Source: Hyphomonadaceae bacterium TMED5
Lineage (GTDB): Bacteria; Pseudomonadota; Alphaproteobacteria; Caulobacterales; Hyphomonadaceae
Reading direction: 5' to 3'
Length of the DNA: 64,000 bases
NCBI GenBank assembly: GCA_002173095.1
Contig: NHBK01000014.1
Location: 248,001-312,000, forward strand
A model generated the notes under the pieces. It was not told where the DNA came from. It did not search any database and worked only from the letters and a program-made list of their open reading frames with translations. Position 1 is the stretch's first letter; every line of letters begins with the position of its first letter. Below are positions 24,582-35,058 of the stretch, piece by piece. Position numbers and translations under genes: made by a program.

Positions 24582-25208
24582 ATGGGTAAAGGGAATAAAG
24601 CTGAAATGCTGATCGCCATATGCGCGGTGATTTCCTCTATCGCCGCGGTTTACATTGCGTGGGATCAGGCCCGTGTCATGCGCAGTCAGGAAAAGGCCGA
24701 TGTCTGGCCTATCGTTCAGCTGCTCCACCATACCGGATATGATCATGGTGGGTTTCAGTATCGGTTTGGCCTTGAAAATGCGGGTGTCGGCCCGGCCTTG
24801 ATCCAAGGATACATCATTCATCTTCCGGGTGAGGAAAACACCACTTCGTTTCGCGACATGGTGAGCTATTTCGTTGGCGAAGAGATCATGGATAATTTCT
24901 CTGAACCGAACTGGGCGGACCAGTCCGTGCGTAGCCGGGTTATGCGTCAGGGAACGCAGATGAATGCCATCGAGGTCGAGTGGCAGGCCGAGGAAGGTCT
25001 GCAAGACGTCGTAGAAGCGCATGTCAGCCCGTTTATTCGCGGCGAACGCCCACCAGCCGAAGTGTTCGTCTGCTATTGCTCCATTCTTGATGATTGCTGG
25101 GTCGCGACAACGCTCCAGTCTAATCCAACACCAACAGAAGTAAGAAGTTGCGAGGCGCTTCCAGGCGTTATGGACCAGCTTCTTTCACAAACCAGTTCAA
25201 CCGACTAA
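24582..25208 (+). CDS. Membrane-anchored hypothetical protein between pheS and pheT
   Basis: 208 residues. One N-terminal membrane segment (about 8-27) ending in a short coiled region (WDQARVMRSQEKAD) and a soluble domain of about 160 residues containing Asn-Ala-Gly-Val-Gly-Pro-Ala, GYIIHL and a Cys-Tyr-Cys pair. The N-terminal TM plus NxGxGPA pattern is frequent in uncharacterised single-pass proteins. Function unknown. Spacing (11 bases after the ASCH gene and 15 before pheT) makes it part of the pheS-pheT transcript. Confidence 0.7.
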   Translation: MGKGNKAEMLIAICAVISSIAAVYIAWDQARVMRSQEKADVWPIVQLLHHTGYDHGGFQYRFGLENAGVGPALIQGYIIHLPGEENTTSFRDMVSYFVGEEIMDNFSEPNWADQSVRSRVMRQGTQMNAIEVEWQAEEGLQDVVEAHVSPFIRGERPPAEVFVCYCSILDDCWVATTLQSNPTPTEVRSCEALPGVMDQLLSQTSSTD

Positions 25209-25223
25209 CCGGAAGAAAAGACC

Positions 25224-27617
25224 ATGAAGTTCACAGTTTCCTGGCTGCAGGACCATCTTCTCACCAAGGCGAGTATGGAAGAACTGCTCGATGCGATGAC
25301 CAATGCAGGTCTCGAAGTCGAAAGCGTTGAGAACCCTGCAGAGGCTCTGTCTGAGTTTACAGTTGCGCATGTGAAGTCCGTCACCAAACACCCGGATGCA
25401 GACAAGCTGAACATCTGCGAAGTGGACACCAAGGATGGCATGAAAACCATCGTCTGTGGCGCGCCGAACGTGTCTGAAGGCATGTATGCGGTTTACGCGC
25501 CGCTTGGCACCTATATTCCGGGCCTCGACTTTGCGCTGGATAAAAAGCCTCGCAAAATCCGCGGCATTGAAAGCCATGGCATGATGTGCTCGGCGAAAGA
25601 ACTGGAAGTCAGCGAAGAGAATGAAGGCATTATGGACCTTCAGGGCAAGCTGAAAGTCGGCCAGCCTCTGGCTGAGGTTCTGGAGCTTGACGACCCGGTT
25701 ATTGACTTCGAAGTCACGCCAAACCGTCCGGACTGGCTGGGCGTTCTGGGTATTGCGCGCGATCTCGCGGCGGCAGGGCTTGGCAAGTTCAACCCTATGC
25801 CGGTCAAGCCGGTTGCCGGTGCCTATCCGTGCCCGGTGTCAGTGACGATTGAAGCGCCAGATGCGTGCCCGACCTTTGCAGGCCGTATGATCCGCGGCGT
25901 CAAAAATGGCCCATCGCCGGACTGGATGCAGGCGCGCCTGAAATCTGTCGGCATCTCTCCGAAAAATATGCTGGTCGATGTGACGAACTATATCTCACTC
26001 GACCGCGCACGCCCGCTTCACGTCTATGATGTGGCAAAGCTCGAAGGCGGTCTCACGGCGCGTCTCGGTAAAGAGGGCGACAAATTCCTCGCACTGGATG
26101 GCAAGGAATATGAGCCAACTGAAGACATGTGCGTCATTGCGGATGAAAGCGGTGTTGTGGGTCTTGGCGGCGTTATGGGTGGCGCGTCTACCGGTGTGTC
26201 CGATGAAACGACGGATGTGTTCATCGAGTCAGCCTATTTTGACCCGCTCCGCATTGCACGGACTGGCCGCGCGACAGGTATTCTGTCTGATGCGCGCTAC
26301 CGCAATGAGCGTGGAATCGACCCGGAAAGCTGTCTTGAAGGTCTTGAGCTTGCAACGCGTCTGATCGTGGAAGTCTGCGGCGGTGAAGTCTCTGATGTAA
26401 CGGTGGCAGGTGCGCCTCCTGAGAAGCAGGCGCCGGTTCAGTTCAACATTGAAGACGTAAAGCGTCTCACAGGTGTTGAGTTCAAAACCTCTGAACTGCG
26501 CACCATCATTAAAGACCTTGGCGGCGATATCGAAGACGCTGGCGAGGCCTGGTATGTCGCCCCGCCAAGCTGGCGCCGCGATTTGAAACAGTCCGCCGAT
26601 ATGGTGGAAGAAATCATCCGTATTAAAGGCTTTGCAGCTCTGCCTCTGACCTCATTGCCAGAGCCAGAGGGCGGCGTGAGCCAGGTGCTGACCGAAGCGC
26701 AGCGCCGCGTACGCGCGGGTCGTCGTCTCATGGCGGCTCGTGGTTTCCTTGAAACCGTAACGTGGAGCTTTGTCTCTCATGCAGAAGCCAAACAATTTGG
26801 CGGCGGCGCTAAAGAACTGGTTGTCGACAATCCGGTCGCGTCCGAGCTTGACTGCATGCGTCCAAGCATTCTGCCAAACCTGATCAAGGCGGCTCAGAAG
26901 AATGCGGATTTCAGCCAGCGCAATGTCCGTCTGTTTGAAGCGGGCCCTGTCTATCTGGGTGATGGTCCGAAGGATCAGCGTCGCTATATCTCCATGATTG
27001 TGCGCCCTGAAACGGTTCGTAACTGGATTGGCAAGGAAGAGCCTTACGATATTTATGCGGCCAAAGCGGATGTGTTTGCTCTGCTTGAAGCGGTTGGTCA
27101 GGACCCAACCAGACTGATGGTGATGGAGCCTGTGTCTGATCACTGGCATCCGGGCCGGTCTGCAACGCTTCGCCTCGGGCCGAAGAATGTGATTGCTGAA
27201 TTTGGTGAGCTGCACCCACGCGCCCTGAAGGCGCTGGATGTGGACGGCACCATGGTCGGCTTTGAGGTCAATCTGGATGCTATTCCAGTGTCCCGTGGTA
27301 CGGGCACGAAAACCAAACCGGTTCTTGAAAAGCTCGACCTGACGCCAATCCGTCGTGACTTCGCATTTGTCGTGACTGATGATGTCGCGGCCGGTGATCT
27401 TGTGAAAGCTGCACTGGGTGCGGATAAAGCGCTCATCACCGCTGTGAATGTCTTTGACGTTTATGCGGGCAAGGGCGTGGAAGACGGCCATAAATCTATC
27501 GCGATTGAAGTCACCATCCAGCCGAAAGATGCCACGCTGACAGATGCGCAGATCGACGCCGTCTCTCAGAAAATCATCAAGGCGATGGGCAAATTTGGCG
27601 GCACTCTGCGCGGCTAA
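25224..27617 (+). CDS. pheT: Phenylalanyl-tRNA synthetase beta subunit
   Basis: 797 residues, full length. Domains in order: N-terminal EMAP/OB-like tRNA-binding domain (about 40-150, VKSVTKHPDADKLNICEVDT), B3/B4 editing core (about 210-400), B5 (about 400-470), the pseudo-catalytic class II core (about 490-690) and the C-terminal ferredoxin-like anticodon-binding domain (about 705-797, KLDLTPIRRDFAFVVTD). Functions with PheS to charge tRNA-Phe and edit Tyr mischarging. Confidence 0.98.
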   Translation: MKFTVSWLQDHLLTKASMEELLDAMTNAGLEVESVENPAEALSEFTVAHVKSVTKHPDADKLNICEVDTKDGMKTIVCGAPNVSEGMYAVYAPLGTYIPGLDFALDKKPRKIRGIESHGMMCSAKELEVSEENEGIMDLQGKLKVGQPLAEVLELDDPVIDFEVTPNRPDWLGVLGIARDLAAAGLGKFNPMPVKPVAGAYPCPVSVTIEAPDACPTFAGRMIRGVKNGPSPDWMQARLKSVGISPKNMLVDVTNYISLDRARPLHVYDVAKLEGGLTARLGKEGDKFLALDGKEYEPTEDMCVIADESGVVGLGGVMGGASTGVSDETTDVFIESAYFDPLRIARTGRATGILSDARYRNERGIDPESCLEGLELATRLIVEVCGGEVSDVTVAGAPPEKQAPVQFNIEDVKRLTGVEFKTSELRTIIKDLGGDIEDAGEAWYVAPPSWRRDLKQSADMVEEIIRIKGFAALPLTSLPEPEGGVSQVLTEAQRRVRAGRRLMAARGFLETVTWSFVSHAEAKQFGGGAKELVVDNPVASELDCMRPSILPNLIKAAQKNADFSQRNVRLFEAGPVYLGDGPKDQRRYISMIVRPETVRNWIGKEEPYDIYAAKADVFALLEAVGQDPTRLMVMEPVSDHWHPGRSATLRLGPKNVIAEFGELHPRALKALDVDGTMVGFEVNLDAIPVSRGTGTKTKPVLEKLDLTPIRRDFAFVVTDDVAAGDLVKAALGADKALITAVNVFDVYAGKGVEDGHKSIAIEVTIQPKDATLTDAQIDAVSQKIIKAMGKFGGTLRG

Positions 27618-27680
27618 TTCGATTTCTGCCTGACAAATCCATACTTTCTGACCTAACCTCTCAACCGGGAGGTTGGGCGT

Positions 27681-28502
27681 ATGGAAAACACCCTGCGGGC
27701 GAAGCTTTATAGAAAGCTGGAAAAAGGAAGTGACGGTCAGGAGAAGCTGTCACTGATCAGCCGAATTCTGGTTGTTCTCGTCATTTCCAGTCTGGTGCTT
27801 CTGGCGCTGGAAACAGAGCCCGATTTCAATTCTGATGCACAAGCGTTTCTTCGGACGCTGAATGTCATTCTGGTGGTAATTTTTGCCCTGGAATATCTGG
27901 TGCGCCTGTGGGTGTGCGTTGAGAACCCGGCCTATCAGGGGCCAATGGGCCGCGTACGATATGCCTTTAGCTTTTTCGCAATTGCCGACTTTCTGGCCTT
28001 CGCGCCTGAACTGCTTCTTATGATTTTTGCCAGTGATCAGGTCAGCCCTCAGGTGCTGGCTATTCTGAAAGCCTTCCGGCTGTTCCGGCTGTTCAAACTG
28101 GCGCGATACATTCCGGCGTTTAATTTGCTGGGCGAGGCTATGCGCAAAGCTGGAAGCCAGCTTTTGACGAGCCTGTTTCTGGCCATGGGGCTGGTCTATA
28201 TCTCTGCGGTCGCGCTTTATCTGATTGAGGGTGATATTCAGCCTGACGCGTTCGGGTCTATCCCGCGCGCGGTCTGGTGGGCCATCGCGACGCTGACCAC
28301 GGTTGGCTATGGCGATGTGTTTCCCGTTACGCCGTTTGGGCGTGTGGCCGCTTCAGTGATTGCTCTTGCAGGGATTGGTGTCGTTGCACTGCCAGCGGGC
28401 GTGTTCGCCAGTGCGTTCTCAGATGTGATCCGCGAGCAGGCCGAAAAGAAAGCCGGTGAGGCAGCGCGTCGCCAGCTCACCGGGGAAGATGAAGAAGAAT
28501 AA
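27681..28502 (+). CDS. Voltage-gated potassium channel
   Basis: 273 residues with six predicted membrane helices. The pore has the selectivity filter Thr-Thr-Val-Gly-Tyr-Gly-Asp (TLTTVGYGDVFP) near residue 210. The S4-like helix AILKAFRLFRLFKLARY carries basic residues every third position, as in voltage sensors. S1 contains SLVLLALET. The C-terminus is a short charged coiled tail, without an RCK domain. It should conduct K+ across the inner membrane; gating is inferred from family. Converges with the CoA-transferase gene seven bases away. Confidence 0.9.
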   Translation: MENTLRAKLYRKLEKGSDGQEKLSLISRILVVLVISSLVLLALETEPDFNSDAQAFLRTLNVILVVIFALEYLVRLWVCVENPAYQGPMGRVRYAFSFFAIADFLAFAPELLLMIFASDQVSPQVLAILKAFRLFRLFKLARYIPAFNLLGEAMRKAGSQLLTSLFLAMGLVYISAVALYLIEGDIQPDAFGSIPRAVWWAIATLTTVGYGDVFPVTPFGRVAASVIALAGIGVVALPAGVFASAFSDVIREQAEKKAGEAARRQLTGEDEEE

Positions 28503-28509
28503 CGGCCCG

Positions 28510-30021
28510 CTAGTCGACCAGCGCGCCAACTTTAGGGTTCATGCTGCCAGTCTCGGCATAATAGGTGTGCCAGGACAGGGCTTCTTCCAGAATATGCGGT
28601 GTGTGGCCGCCGCGCTTCAGAGCTGAATTATAATAATCCATAAGCAATTCGCGGTAGGCCGGGTGAGCGCAGTTCTGAATGATGAGCGGAGCGCGTTCGC
28701 GCGGGGCGAGATTGCGCAGATCCGCAAGGCCAAACTCGGTGGCGACGATATCCACATCGTGCTCGGTATGGTCGACATGGCTCACCATTGGCACAACGCT
28801 TGAGATATGACCGTCTTTCGCCGTTGCCTTGGTTACGAAGATGGAGAGATAGCCATTTCGGGCGAAATCACCCGACCCGCCAATGCCATTCATCATTTTA
28901 GTGCCGCTGACATGGGTAGAATTCACATTGCCGTAAATGTCGAATTCGAGCGCGGTATTGATGCAGATAATACCAAGACGGCGCACGACTTCTGGATGGT
29001 TTGAAATCTCCTGCGGGCGCAGAATGAGGCGCGATTTATAATCGCCCATGCGCGGCAGGACGGATTTGTACTTCTCTTCGGACAGAGTGATGGACGAGCC
29101 GGAGGCAAAGTTCAGCTTGCCCGCATCGAACAGGTCGAATGTGGAATCCTGAAGCACCTCAGAATACATTTTCAGATCATGGAAGGGCGTATCGATCAGC
29201 CCGTGCAGGACGGCATTTGCAATGCTGCCAATGCCCGCCTGAAGCGGTTGAAGAGAATAGCCAAGACGACCTTTGTCGACTTCATGCAGCAGGAAGTCAG
29301 ACAGATGGCCTGCAATATCCCGCGTGCCGTCATCCGGTGGCAGAATGGTGGATGAGGAATCGAGCTTTTCAGTGAAGACAATTGCGGCAATCTTGTCCGG
29401 GTCGATCGGGATGTAAGGCATGCCGACGCGGCTTTCCGGTGTCACAACCGGGATGGGCATGCGCGTTGGCCGATGGGTCGGAATATAGATGTCATGCATG
29501 CCTTCAAGAATTTCAGGCTGGGAGAGATTGATCTCCACAATGACTTTCTCGGCCAGAATGGCAAAGCTGGCCGAATTGCCGACAGAGGTGGTTGGGATGA
29601 TCCCGCCCTGTTCGTTAATGGCGACCGCTTCAACAACGGCGACATCCACCGGGCCGAGCTGACGTGTGCGCAGCATTTCTACGGTTTCAGACAGGTGCTG
29701 ATCAACAAACATCACCTCGCCATTATTGATGGCTTTGCGCAGGGCCGGGTCTGCCTGAAAGGGCATGCGGCGCGCCAGAACGCCAGCCTCGGCCAGCGTT
29801 TTATCGAGATCGTTTCCGAGCGATGCACCGGTCAGGAGCGTGATTTTCAGAGGATCTGTTTTGGCGCGCTCAGCCAGAGCCATAGGCACGGCTTTCGCCT
29901 CGCCAGCGCGGGTAAAGCCACTCATGCCAACCGTCATGCCATCTTTGATCAGACGTGCAGCTTCTTCGGCTGAAACCACTTTTGAAATGAGATCGTGACG
30001 GCGTAAACGTTCGGTAGTCAT
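28510..30021 (-). CDS. Acetyl-CoA hydrolase/succinate CoA-transferase family
   Basis: 503 residues. Member of the Cat1/AarC/Ach1 CoA-transferase family: N-terminal half with DGMTVGMSGFTRAGEAKAVPMAL, followed by QAGIGSIANAVLHGL and the C-terminal MNGIGGSGDFARNGYLSIFVTKAT containing the GxGGxxDF CoA-loop. The enzymes transfer CoA between acetate and succinate (or hydrolyse acetyl-CoA), using a Glu thioester. It would recycle acetate or overflow acetyl-CoA. No acetate-related gene is adjacent; monocistronic. Confidence 0.92.
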   Translation of the reverse strand: MTTERLRRHDLISKVVSAEEAARLIKDGMTVGMSGFTRAGEAKAVPMALAERAKTDPLKITLLTGASLGNDLDKTLAEAGVLARRMPFQADPALRKAINNGEVMFVDQHLSETVEMLRTRQLGPVDVAVVEAVAINEQGGIIPTTSVGNSASFAILAEKVIVEINLSQPEILEGMHDIYIPTHRPTRMPIPVVTPESRVGMPYIPIDPDKIAAIVFTEKLDSSSTILPPDDGTRDIAGHLSDFLLHEVDKGRLGYSLQPLQAGIGSIANAVLHGLIDTPFHDLKMYSEVLQDSTFDLFDAGKLNFASGSSITLSEEKYKSVLPRMGDYKSRLILRPQEISNHPEVVRRLGIICINTALEFDIYGNVNSTHVSGTKMMNGIGGSGDFARNGYLSIFVTKATAKDGHISSVVPMVSHVDHTEHDVDIVATEFGLADLRNLAPRERAPLIIQNCAHPAYRELLMDYYNSALKRGGHTPHILEEALSWHTYYAETGSMNPKVGALVD

Positions 30022-30306
30022 GCAGCTTTCTCCGGTCCTGACTGATACGCGTGGTACTCAGTCTCACCGTGCTGCCGTCTCTGTAGGCGTTTCCGTCCCT
30101 AACCACTTACGGGCTTTCGACATAGATGAAAGTTTGTACCGTTTTGTTCAATTGGACGATGGTCGAAGTATTCGCTGAATTCACGCAGCACTCGCCGGGT
30201 TCGAAGAGATCGTTTTTAGAATATTTGATCGTGAATTCAGTTCAGTGCTGTGCTTAACCGTGTAAACCTCGCTTTTTAAGCAAGACCGGCGGGGCAGGAA
30301 CGGGAA

Positions 30307-30918
30307 ATGAGCGTCGAATATATATTGGGATTATTCATCCTGTTCAGCACGCTTGTCTGGACGCCCGGCCCTAACAATGCGCTGCTTGCAAGCTCTGGCG
30401 CGCGCTTTGGGTTCTTCCGTTCGCTAAGGCACAGTCTGGGTGTGGCGATCGGCTTCCCGCTCATGATGTTGATCATCGCGCTGGGGCTGGGGCGACTGTT
30501 TGAGAGCTTCCCAATCGTGAGAGAAGTGCTGCGCTTTGCAGGCGCGGCCATCCTGCTCTGGATCGCCTGGAAAATTGCGACCTCCGAACCCTCGCATGAT
30601 ACGTCCAATACATCTAAAAAGCCGTGGAGCTTTGCAAAAGCCTTTGCCTTTCAATGGGTAAATCCCAAGGCGTGGATCATGTCGATCAGTGTGACCGGCC
30701 AATTGCCTGAGCTGGAGCCGTTCTGGCTGCCGCCCTTGATCGGCGCGTGTATCTTCGCCGTGGCGGGTCAGTTCAGCGCGCATGGCTGGGTCTTGTTTGG
30801 TGTTGGGATTGAGAAATTTCTCTCAACCCGGCTGCGCTTTCGGATTTTCAATTATGTGATGGCCGGGCTGATTGTGATGACGGTGTTCGGCATTCTGTTT
30901 GCCGATCTCAGTCATTAG
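30307..30918 (+). CDS. LysE/RhtB family exporter
   Basis: 203 residues, six hydrophobic segments. The family signature Thr-Pro-Gly-Pro-Asn-Asn-Ala-Leu near residue 19 and the following GARFGFFRSLRHSLGVAIGF are intact; PKAWIMSIS marks helix 4. LysE-type proteins export amino acids such as lysine, threonine or homoserine lactones using the proton gradient. Substrate cannot be told. ATG follows GGAACGGGAA. Its stop overlaps the antiporter stop by four bases (convergent). Confidence 0.9.
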   Translation: MSVEYILGLFILFSTLVWTPGPNNALLASSGARFGFFRSLRHSLGVAIGFPLMMLIIALGLGRLFESFPIVREVLRFAGAAILLWIAWKIATSEPSHDTSNTSKKPWSFAKAFAFQWVNPKAWIMSISVTGQLPELEPFWLPPLIGACIFAVAGQFSAHGWVLFGVGIEKFLSTRLRFRIFNYVMAGLIVMTVFGILFADLSH

Positions 30919-32120
30919 TCTGCGTTGTCCGGGTCTGTCTGAATAACGCCGAGCCAGCCAGCTGTCAGCGCGATCGTCCATCCCTGAACGATGAGCGAGA
31001 AGACCACGATCACAAAGACGATGTTGAAGAACACCACATTGACCGGGCCGGGAGAAATGACTGGCAGGATGGCCAGAAAAATGGGAACGGCCCCGCGCAG
31101 GCCAACCCAGCTGACGAAGACTTTCTCCCGCAGTGAAAACCCCAGACCGGACAGACAGGAAAAGACCGCTACCGGCCGCGCAATGAAGAATAATACAGCT
31201 GCAATCAGTGCAGCCCCCAGTGCGACTGATGGCAGGTCATGCGGTGTCACCAGAAGGCCCAGCATGAGGAAAAGTGCGATCTGACTGAGCCATTGCATGG
31301 CCTCTGAAAAGCCGATGACGCGATCCGCCAGATCTTCGCGAAGATTATCGCGCATGATCAGGCCAACCAGATAAATCGCCAGAAAGCCACTGCCGCCCAG
31401 CAAAGACGTACCGGCGAAGACCGCCAGCGCGCCCGCCAGCGCCATGGCCGGGTATGTGCCGGGCGACATGTTCAGTTTGTTGAGGACCATGGCGAGCCCA
31501 CGCCCGCCAACCCATCCGAAAAGTCCACCCAGCCCGAATTGTAGGGCGAGCATTGGCAGATACTCTATCACCGCCCGGAAGCTGAGGTCGCCTTCCATGC
31601 CGATGAGTGAGGTTAGCGCCACGGTGAGAAAAATCGCCATCGGGTCATTCAGACCCGATTCCAGAATAAGCGTATTCTCCAGACGTGGGCGCAGGCCGAT
31701 CCTGTTCTGACGAATAAGAAGGAAGGTTGCGGCGGCATCCGTTGAGGCAACGACAGAGCCAAGAAGCAATCCGTCCAGCAATGACAGGTCAAAAATCCAC
31801 CATGCCGCCCCGCCCACGATGAACGCTGTTACGAGCACCCCGAGACTGGCCAATAGCATGGCGGGTATGCGGGCAGAGCGCACCTGGCTGACGCGTGTTT
31901 CGACACCGCCGCCATAGAGGATGATGGCCAGCGCTACGCTGCCAAGGGCATAGGCTGCGTTGAAACTGTCAAAATGGATTTGTCCCGGCCCGTCTTCGCC
32001 GCTGAGCATGCCAACGGCCAGAACGACAAGAAGAATAGGCGCGCCTAGTCGCCGCGAAAGCGGAATCAGCAGGAAACCAGTGAAGACCAGCAGGCTGGCC
32101 AGAAGGACAAAATAATCCAT
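30915..32120 (-). CDS. CPA1-type K+(Na+)/H+ antiporter
   Basis: 401 residues, about 12 predicted membrane helices and no cytoplasmic C-terminal TrkA or CBS domain. The motifs SVVASTDAAATFLL and LILESGLNDPMAIFLTVAL (the ND pair of the ion-binding site) identify the CPA1 branch, near NhaP2/CvrA. It exchanges cytoplasmic K+ or Na+ for protons at the inner membrane. Length is shorter than NhaP2 because the regulatory tail is missing. It is preceded by a periplasmic protein gene on the same strand 20 bases away. Confidence 0.9.
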   Translation of the reverse strand: MDYFVLLASLLVFTGFLLIPLSRRLGAPILLVVLAVGMLSGEDGPGQIHFDSFNAAYALGSVALAIILYGGGVETRVSQVRSARIPAMLLASLGVLVTAFIVGGAAWWIFDLSLLDGLLLGSVVASTDAAATFLLIRQNRIGLRPRLENTLILESGLNDPMAIFLTVALTSLIGMEGDLSFRAVIEYLPMLALQFGLGGLFGWVGGRGLAMVLNKLNMSPGTYPAMALAGALAVFAGTSLLGGSGFLAIYLVGLIMRDNLREDLADRVIGFSEAMQWLSQIALFLMLGLLVTPHDLPSVALGAALIAAVLFFIARPVAVFSCLSGLGFSLREKVFVSWVGLRGAVPIFLAILPVISPGPVNVVFFNIVFVIVVFSLIVQGWTIALTAGWLGVIQTDPDNAD

Positions 32121-32140
32121 GCGAGTTTGGGTATGGCCTC

Positions 32141-33022
32141 CTAGCCGATCTCAATACCGATAAAGCTGGCGGCAGGCAGTGTATCTGGTTCTGCAGGTCG
32201 GCGGCGTGGTGCAGCCTCGTCATCAACTGGAAGCGGTTCAGAAATAATGCGGGTTAAAAGGCCGCGCAGCTCCAGTGGAGAGAGCCCCATGGGTGCTTCG
32301 CCTTCCAGCGTGACAGTCTGCGCAAGGTCGGCCCCATCAAAGTCCAGCGTCATGCCGGTCTCGACCTGAAGAAGGTTCAGGCGATCATTAAAGGCGAGGC
32401 GCATTGGGTCGTCCAATACGTCTGCAAATTCGATCACGATCAGAAGCGGACGGGTTTCCGGTACATCTTCCGCGGCTTCTTCAAGGGCATCGAGAATGTC
32501 GTAGGTTTCGCTGAGACGTGTGACCAGTTCGTCTGGTAAATCTTCGTGAGAGAAGGCCTCAATTTCCGCAAAGGCGTCTGCCAGCGTATCAGCCAGATCG
32601 GATTTCAGCTCTGCATTGGCCTCTGCATTGCGGGCTTCAGCGCGCAGGAATGCAGTATGTGCGACTTCGACAGCCTGGCTTTCGCGGCGCAGATCTTCCG
32701 CCAGCTCGACCAGCCATAAAGACACATCCTGACGCACGGCAGATGTTTCACGGTTTCCGCTAATGGCGAGAACGCCGCGGGACTGATGTTCTAAAATCAG
32801 TGCGGCCAGTTCGATCTCATTGACGAGAGAGGTTTCAGCGGGCTCAGGCGCCGCTTCGACCTCAGCCGGGGCTTCCGCTCCATGCTCTTCAGCATGGGCA
32901 TCCACTGTTTCATGCTCGGCTGAATCTTCGACCGGATGGTCATCCTGCGCGATGGCTGGCAGGGCAAAAAGGCTAAGGCTGAGAAGACTTGCCTGAAGTG
33001 TGCGCGATTTCAACAGATGCAT
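32141..33022 (-). CDS. Periplasmic acidic hypothetical protein
   Basis: 293 residues from ATG 33022; a longer form starts at 33088 but its first 22 residues lack a signal. Signal peptide ends Ala-Ile-Ala-Gln, followed by an acidic His/Glu/Ala-Pro-rich linker of about 45 residues, then an alpha-helical domain rich in Glu and Ala (about 75-200) and a mixed domain to the C-terminus ending Ser-Phe-Ile-Gly-Ile-Glu-Ile-Gly. The His/Glu-rich linker could bind metal. I do not recognise the family. It likely shares a transcript with the antiporter. Confidence 0.7.
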   Translation of the reverse strand: MHLLKSRTLQASLLSLSLFALPAIAQDDHPVEDSAEHETVDAHAEEHGAEAPAEVEAAPEPAETSLVNEIELAALILEHQSRGVLAISGNRETSAVRQDVSLWLVELAEDLRRESQAVEVAHTAFLRAEARNAEANAELKSDLADTLADAFAEIEAFSHEDLPDELVTRLSETYDILDALEEAAEDVPETRPLLIVIEFADVLDDPMRLAFNDRLNLLQVETGMTLDFDGADLAQTVTLEGEAPMGLSPLELRGLLTRIISEPLPVDDEAAPRRRPAEPDTLPAASFIGIEIG

Positions 33023-33155
33023 GTTAATGTCCCGTACCAGAGTAGATTGTCCCTGCACTGAATTTTGGGCGTGCAGAACGAACTTCAAGAAGGTATTTTA
33101 CCCCAACCGAGTTTAGCCGCTTGGCGACCCATAAGGCCAGTGATACATCCCGCTC

Positions 33156-34961
33156 ATGATACAGAAATCTCTCATCCGCAATTTTTCCATCATTGCCCAT
33201 ATCGACCATGGCAAATCCACGCTCGCTGACCGCCTGATTCAGAAGTGCGGCGGCCTCACAGATCGTGAGATGAAAGAGCAAGTGCTCGACTCCATGGACA
33301 TTGAACGTGAGCGCGGCATCACCATTAAGGCGCAGACCGTGCGCCTGACCTATACAGCTCAGGATGGGCAGGAATATGTCCTGAACCTGATGGACACACC
33401 AGGACACGTTGACTTCGCCTATGAGGTCTCTCGTTGCCTGGCTGCCTGCGAAGGTTCGCTTCTGGTCGTTGATGCGTCTCAGGGTGTTGAAGCCCAGACA
33501 CTGGCAAACGTTTATCAGGCGATTGATCAGGACCATGAGATCGTCCCTGTTCTGAACAAGATCGACCTGCCGGCGGCAGATGTAGATCGCGTCAAAGAAC
33601 AGATTGAAGACGTGATCGGGATTGATGCCTCTGATGCGGTGCAGATTTCAGCCAAAACCGGCCTTGGCATTGAAGATGTGCTGGAAGCCATCGTTACGCG
33701 TCTGCCAGCTCCTTCCGAAGGTGATGCCTCCAAGCCGCTGAAAGCGTCTCTGGTTGATGCCTATTACGACCCGTATCTCGGCGTTGTGGTCATCGTCCGC
33801 ATTATCGATGGCGTGATGAAGAAGAAGCAAAAAGTCAAAATGATGCGCACCGGCGCAACATATGAACTTGACCATGTGGGTGTCTTCGCGCCGAAACCGA
33901 CCTATGTGGACGAACTTGGCCCCGGCGAAGTGGGCTTCATGATCGCCTCGATCAAAGAAGTCGCCGACTGCGCCATTGGTGACACGGTTACGCTGGAGAA
34001 AACACCAGCGGACAAAGCGCTGCCGGGCTATAAAGACGTTCAGCCTGTGGTCTTCTGTGGTCTCTTCCCTGTCGATGCGGGCGACTTTGATGACCTGCGC
34101 GCCGCTATGGGCAAGCTGCGTCTGAACGATGCGAGCTTCACATGGGAGATGGAAACATCTGCCGCGCTGGGCATGGGCTTCCGTTGTGGCTTCCTTGGGC
34201 TTCTGCACCTGGAAATCATTCAGGAACGTCTCTCCCGTGAGTTTGACCTCGACCTCATCGCGACCGCGCCAAGCGTGGTCTATGAGCTGACCATGACCGA
34301 TGGCACGGATATGGAGCTTCACAACCCGGCAGACATGCCTGAGGTGACGAAGATCAAGGAAATCCGCGAGCCATGGATTTCTGCAACCATTTACACGCCG
34401 GATGAATATCTGGGCGCCATTCTGAAACTGTGTCAGGATCGACGCGGCATTCAGACAGAGCTGTCCTATGTGGGCGGCCGCGCCATGATCAAATATGAGC
34501 TGCCGCTCAACGAAGTCGTATTCGACTTTTATGACCGTCTGAAATCCATTTCACGCGGCTATGCGAGCTTTGACTATGAGATAGTCGGCCACCGTGCTGA
34601 GAACCTCGTGAAAATGAACATTCTGGTGAATGACGAGCCGGTGGATGCGCTGGCTATGCTGGTTCACCGTGATCGTGCTGAAGGCCGAGGCCGTCAGATG
34701 TGTGAGCGCCTGAAAGAGCTTATCCCACGCCAGATGTTCAAAATTCCGGTTCAGGCGGCGATTGGTGGTAAGGTGATTGCCCGCGAGACAATTTCGGCTC
34801 TGCGTAAGGATGTGACGGCGAAATGTTATGGTGGTGACGCCAGCCGGAAGCGTAAGCTTCTGGACAAACAGGCCGCCGGTAAGAAACGCATGCGCCAGTT
34901 CGGTAAGGTCGAAATCCCGCAGGAAGCCTTCGTTGCAGCCCTCCGCATGGATGGGGATTAG
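33156..34961 (+). CDS. lepA: Elongation factor 4 (LepA)
   Basis: 601 residues. GTPase with G1 Ala-His-Ile-Asp-His-Gly-Lys-Ser-Thr (about 14-22), the DTPGHVDF G3 motif, NKIDLP G4 and the EF-Tu-like domain 2, then LepA-specific C-terminal domain ending in [33 protein letters not shown]. It back-translocates or remodels stalled ribosomes and aids initiation. The region after it (34962-35312) carries repeats and no gene. Confidence 0.98.
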   Translation: MIQKSLIRNFSIIAHIDHGKSTLADRLIQKCGGLTDREMKEQVLDSMDIERERGITIKAQTVRLTYTAQDGQEYVLNLMDTPGHVDFAYEVSRCLAACEGSLLVVDASQGVEAQTLANVYQAIDQDHEIVPVLNKIDLPAADVDRVKEQIEDVIGIDASDAVQISAKTGLGIEDVLEAIVTRLPAPSEGDASKPLKASLVDAYYDPYLGVVVIVRIIDGVMKKKQKVKMMRTGATYELDHVGVFAPKPTYVDELGPGEVGFMIASIKEVADCAIGDTVTLEKTPADKALPGYKDVQPVVFCGLFPVDAGDFDDLRAAMGKLRLNDASFTWEMETSAALGMGFRCGFLGLLHLEIIQERLSREFDLDLIATAPSVVYELTMTDGTDMELHNPADMPEVTKIKEIREPWISATIYTPDEYLGAILKLCQDRRGIQTELSYVGGRAMIKYELPLNEVVFDFYDRLKSISRGYASFDYEIVGHRAENLVKMNILVNDEPVDALAMLVHRDRAEGRGRQMCERLKELIPRQMFKIPVQAAIGGKVIARETISALRKDVTAKCYGGDASRKRKLLDKQAAGKKRMRQFGKVEIPQEAFVAALRMDGD

Positions 34962-35058
34962 GGGCGCCAATTAGCCACCTCAAAACAGTTTTCTGTCTGG
35001 GCTAAGAGCTGTATTTGAAAGGCGCTCAGCTGTACGGTCCTGGACCACCACCCCCGAC

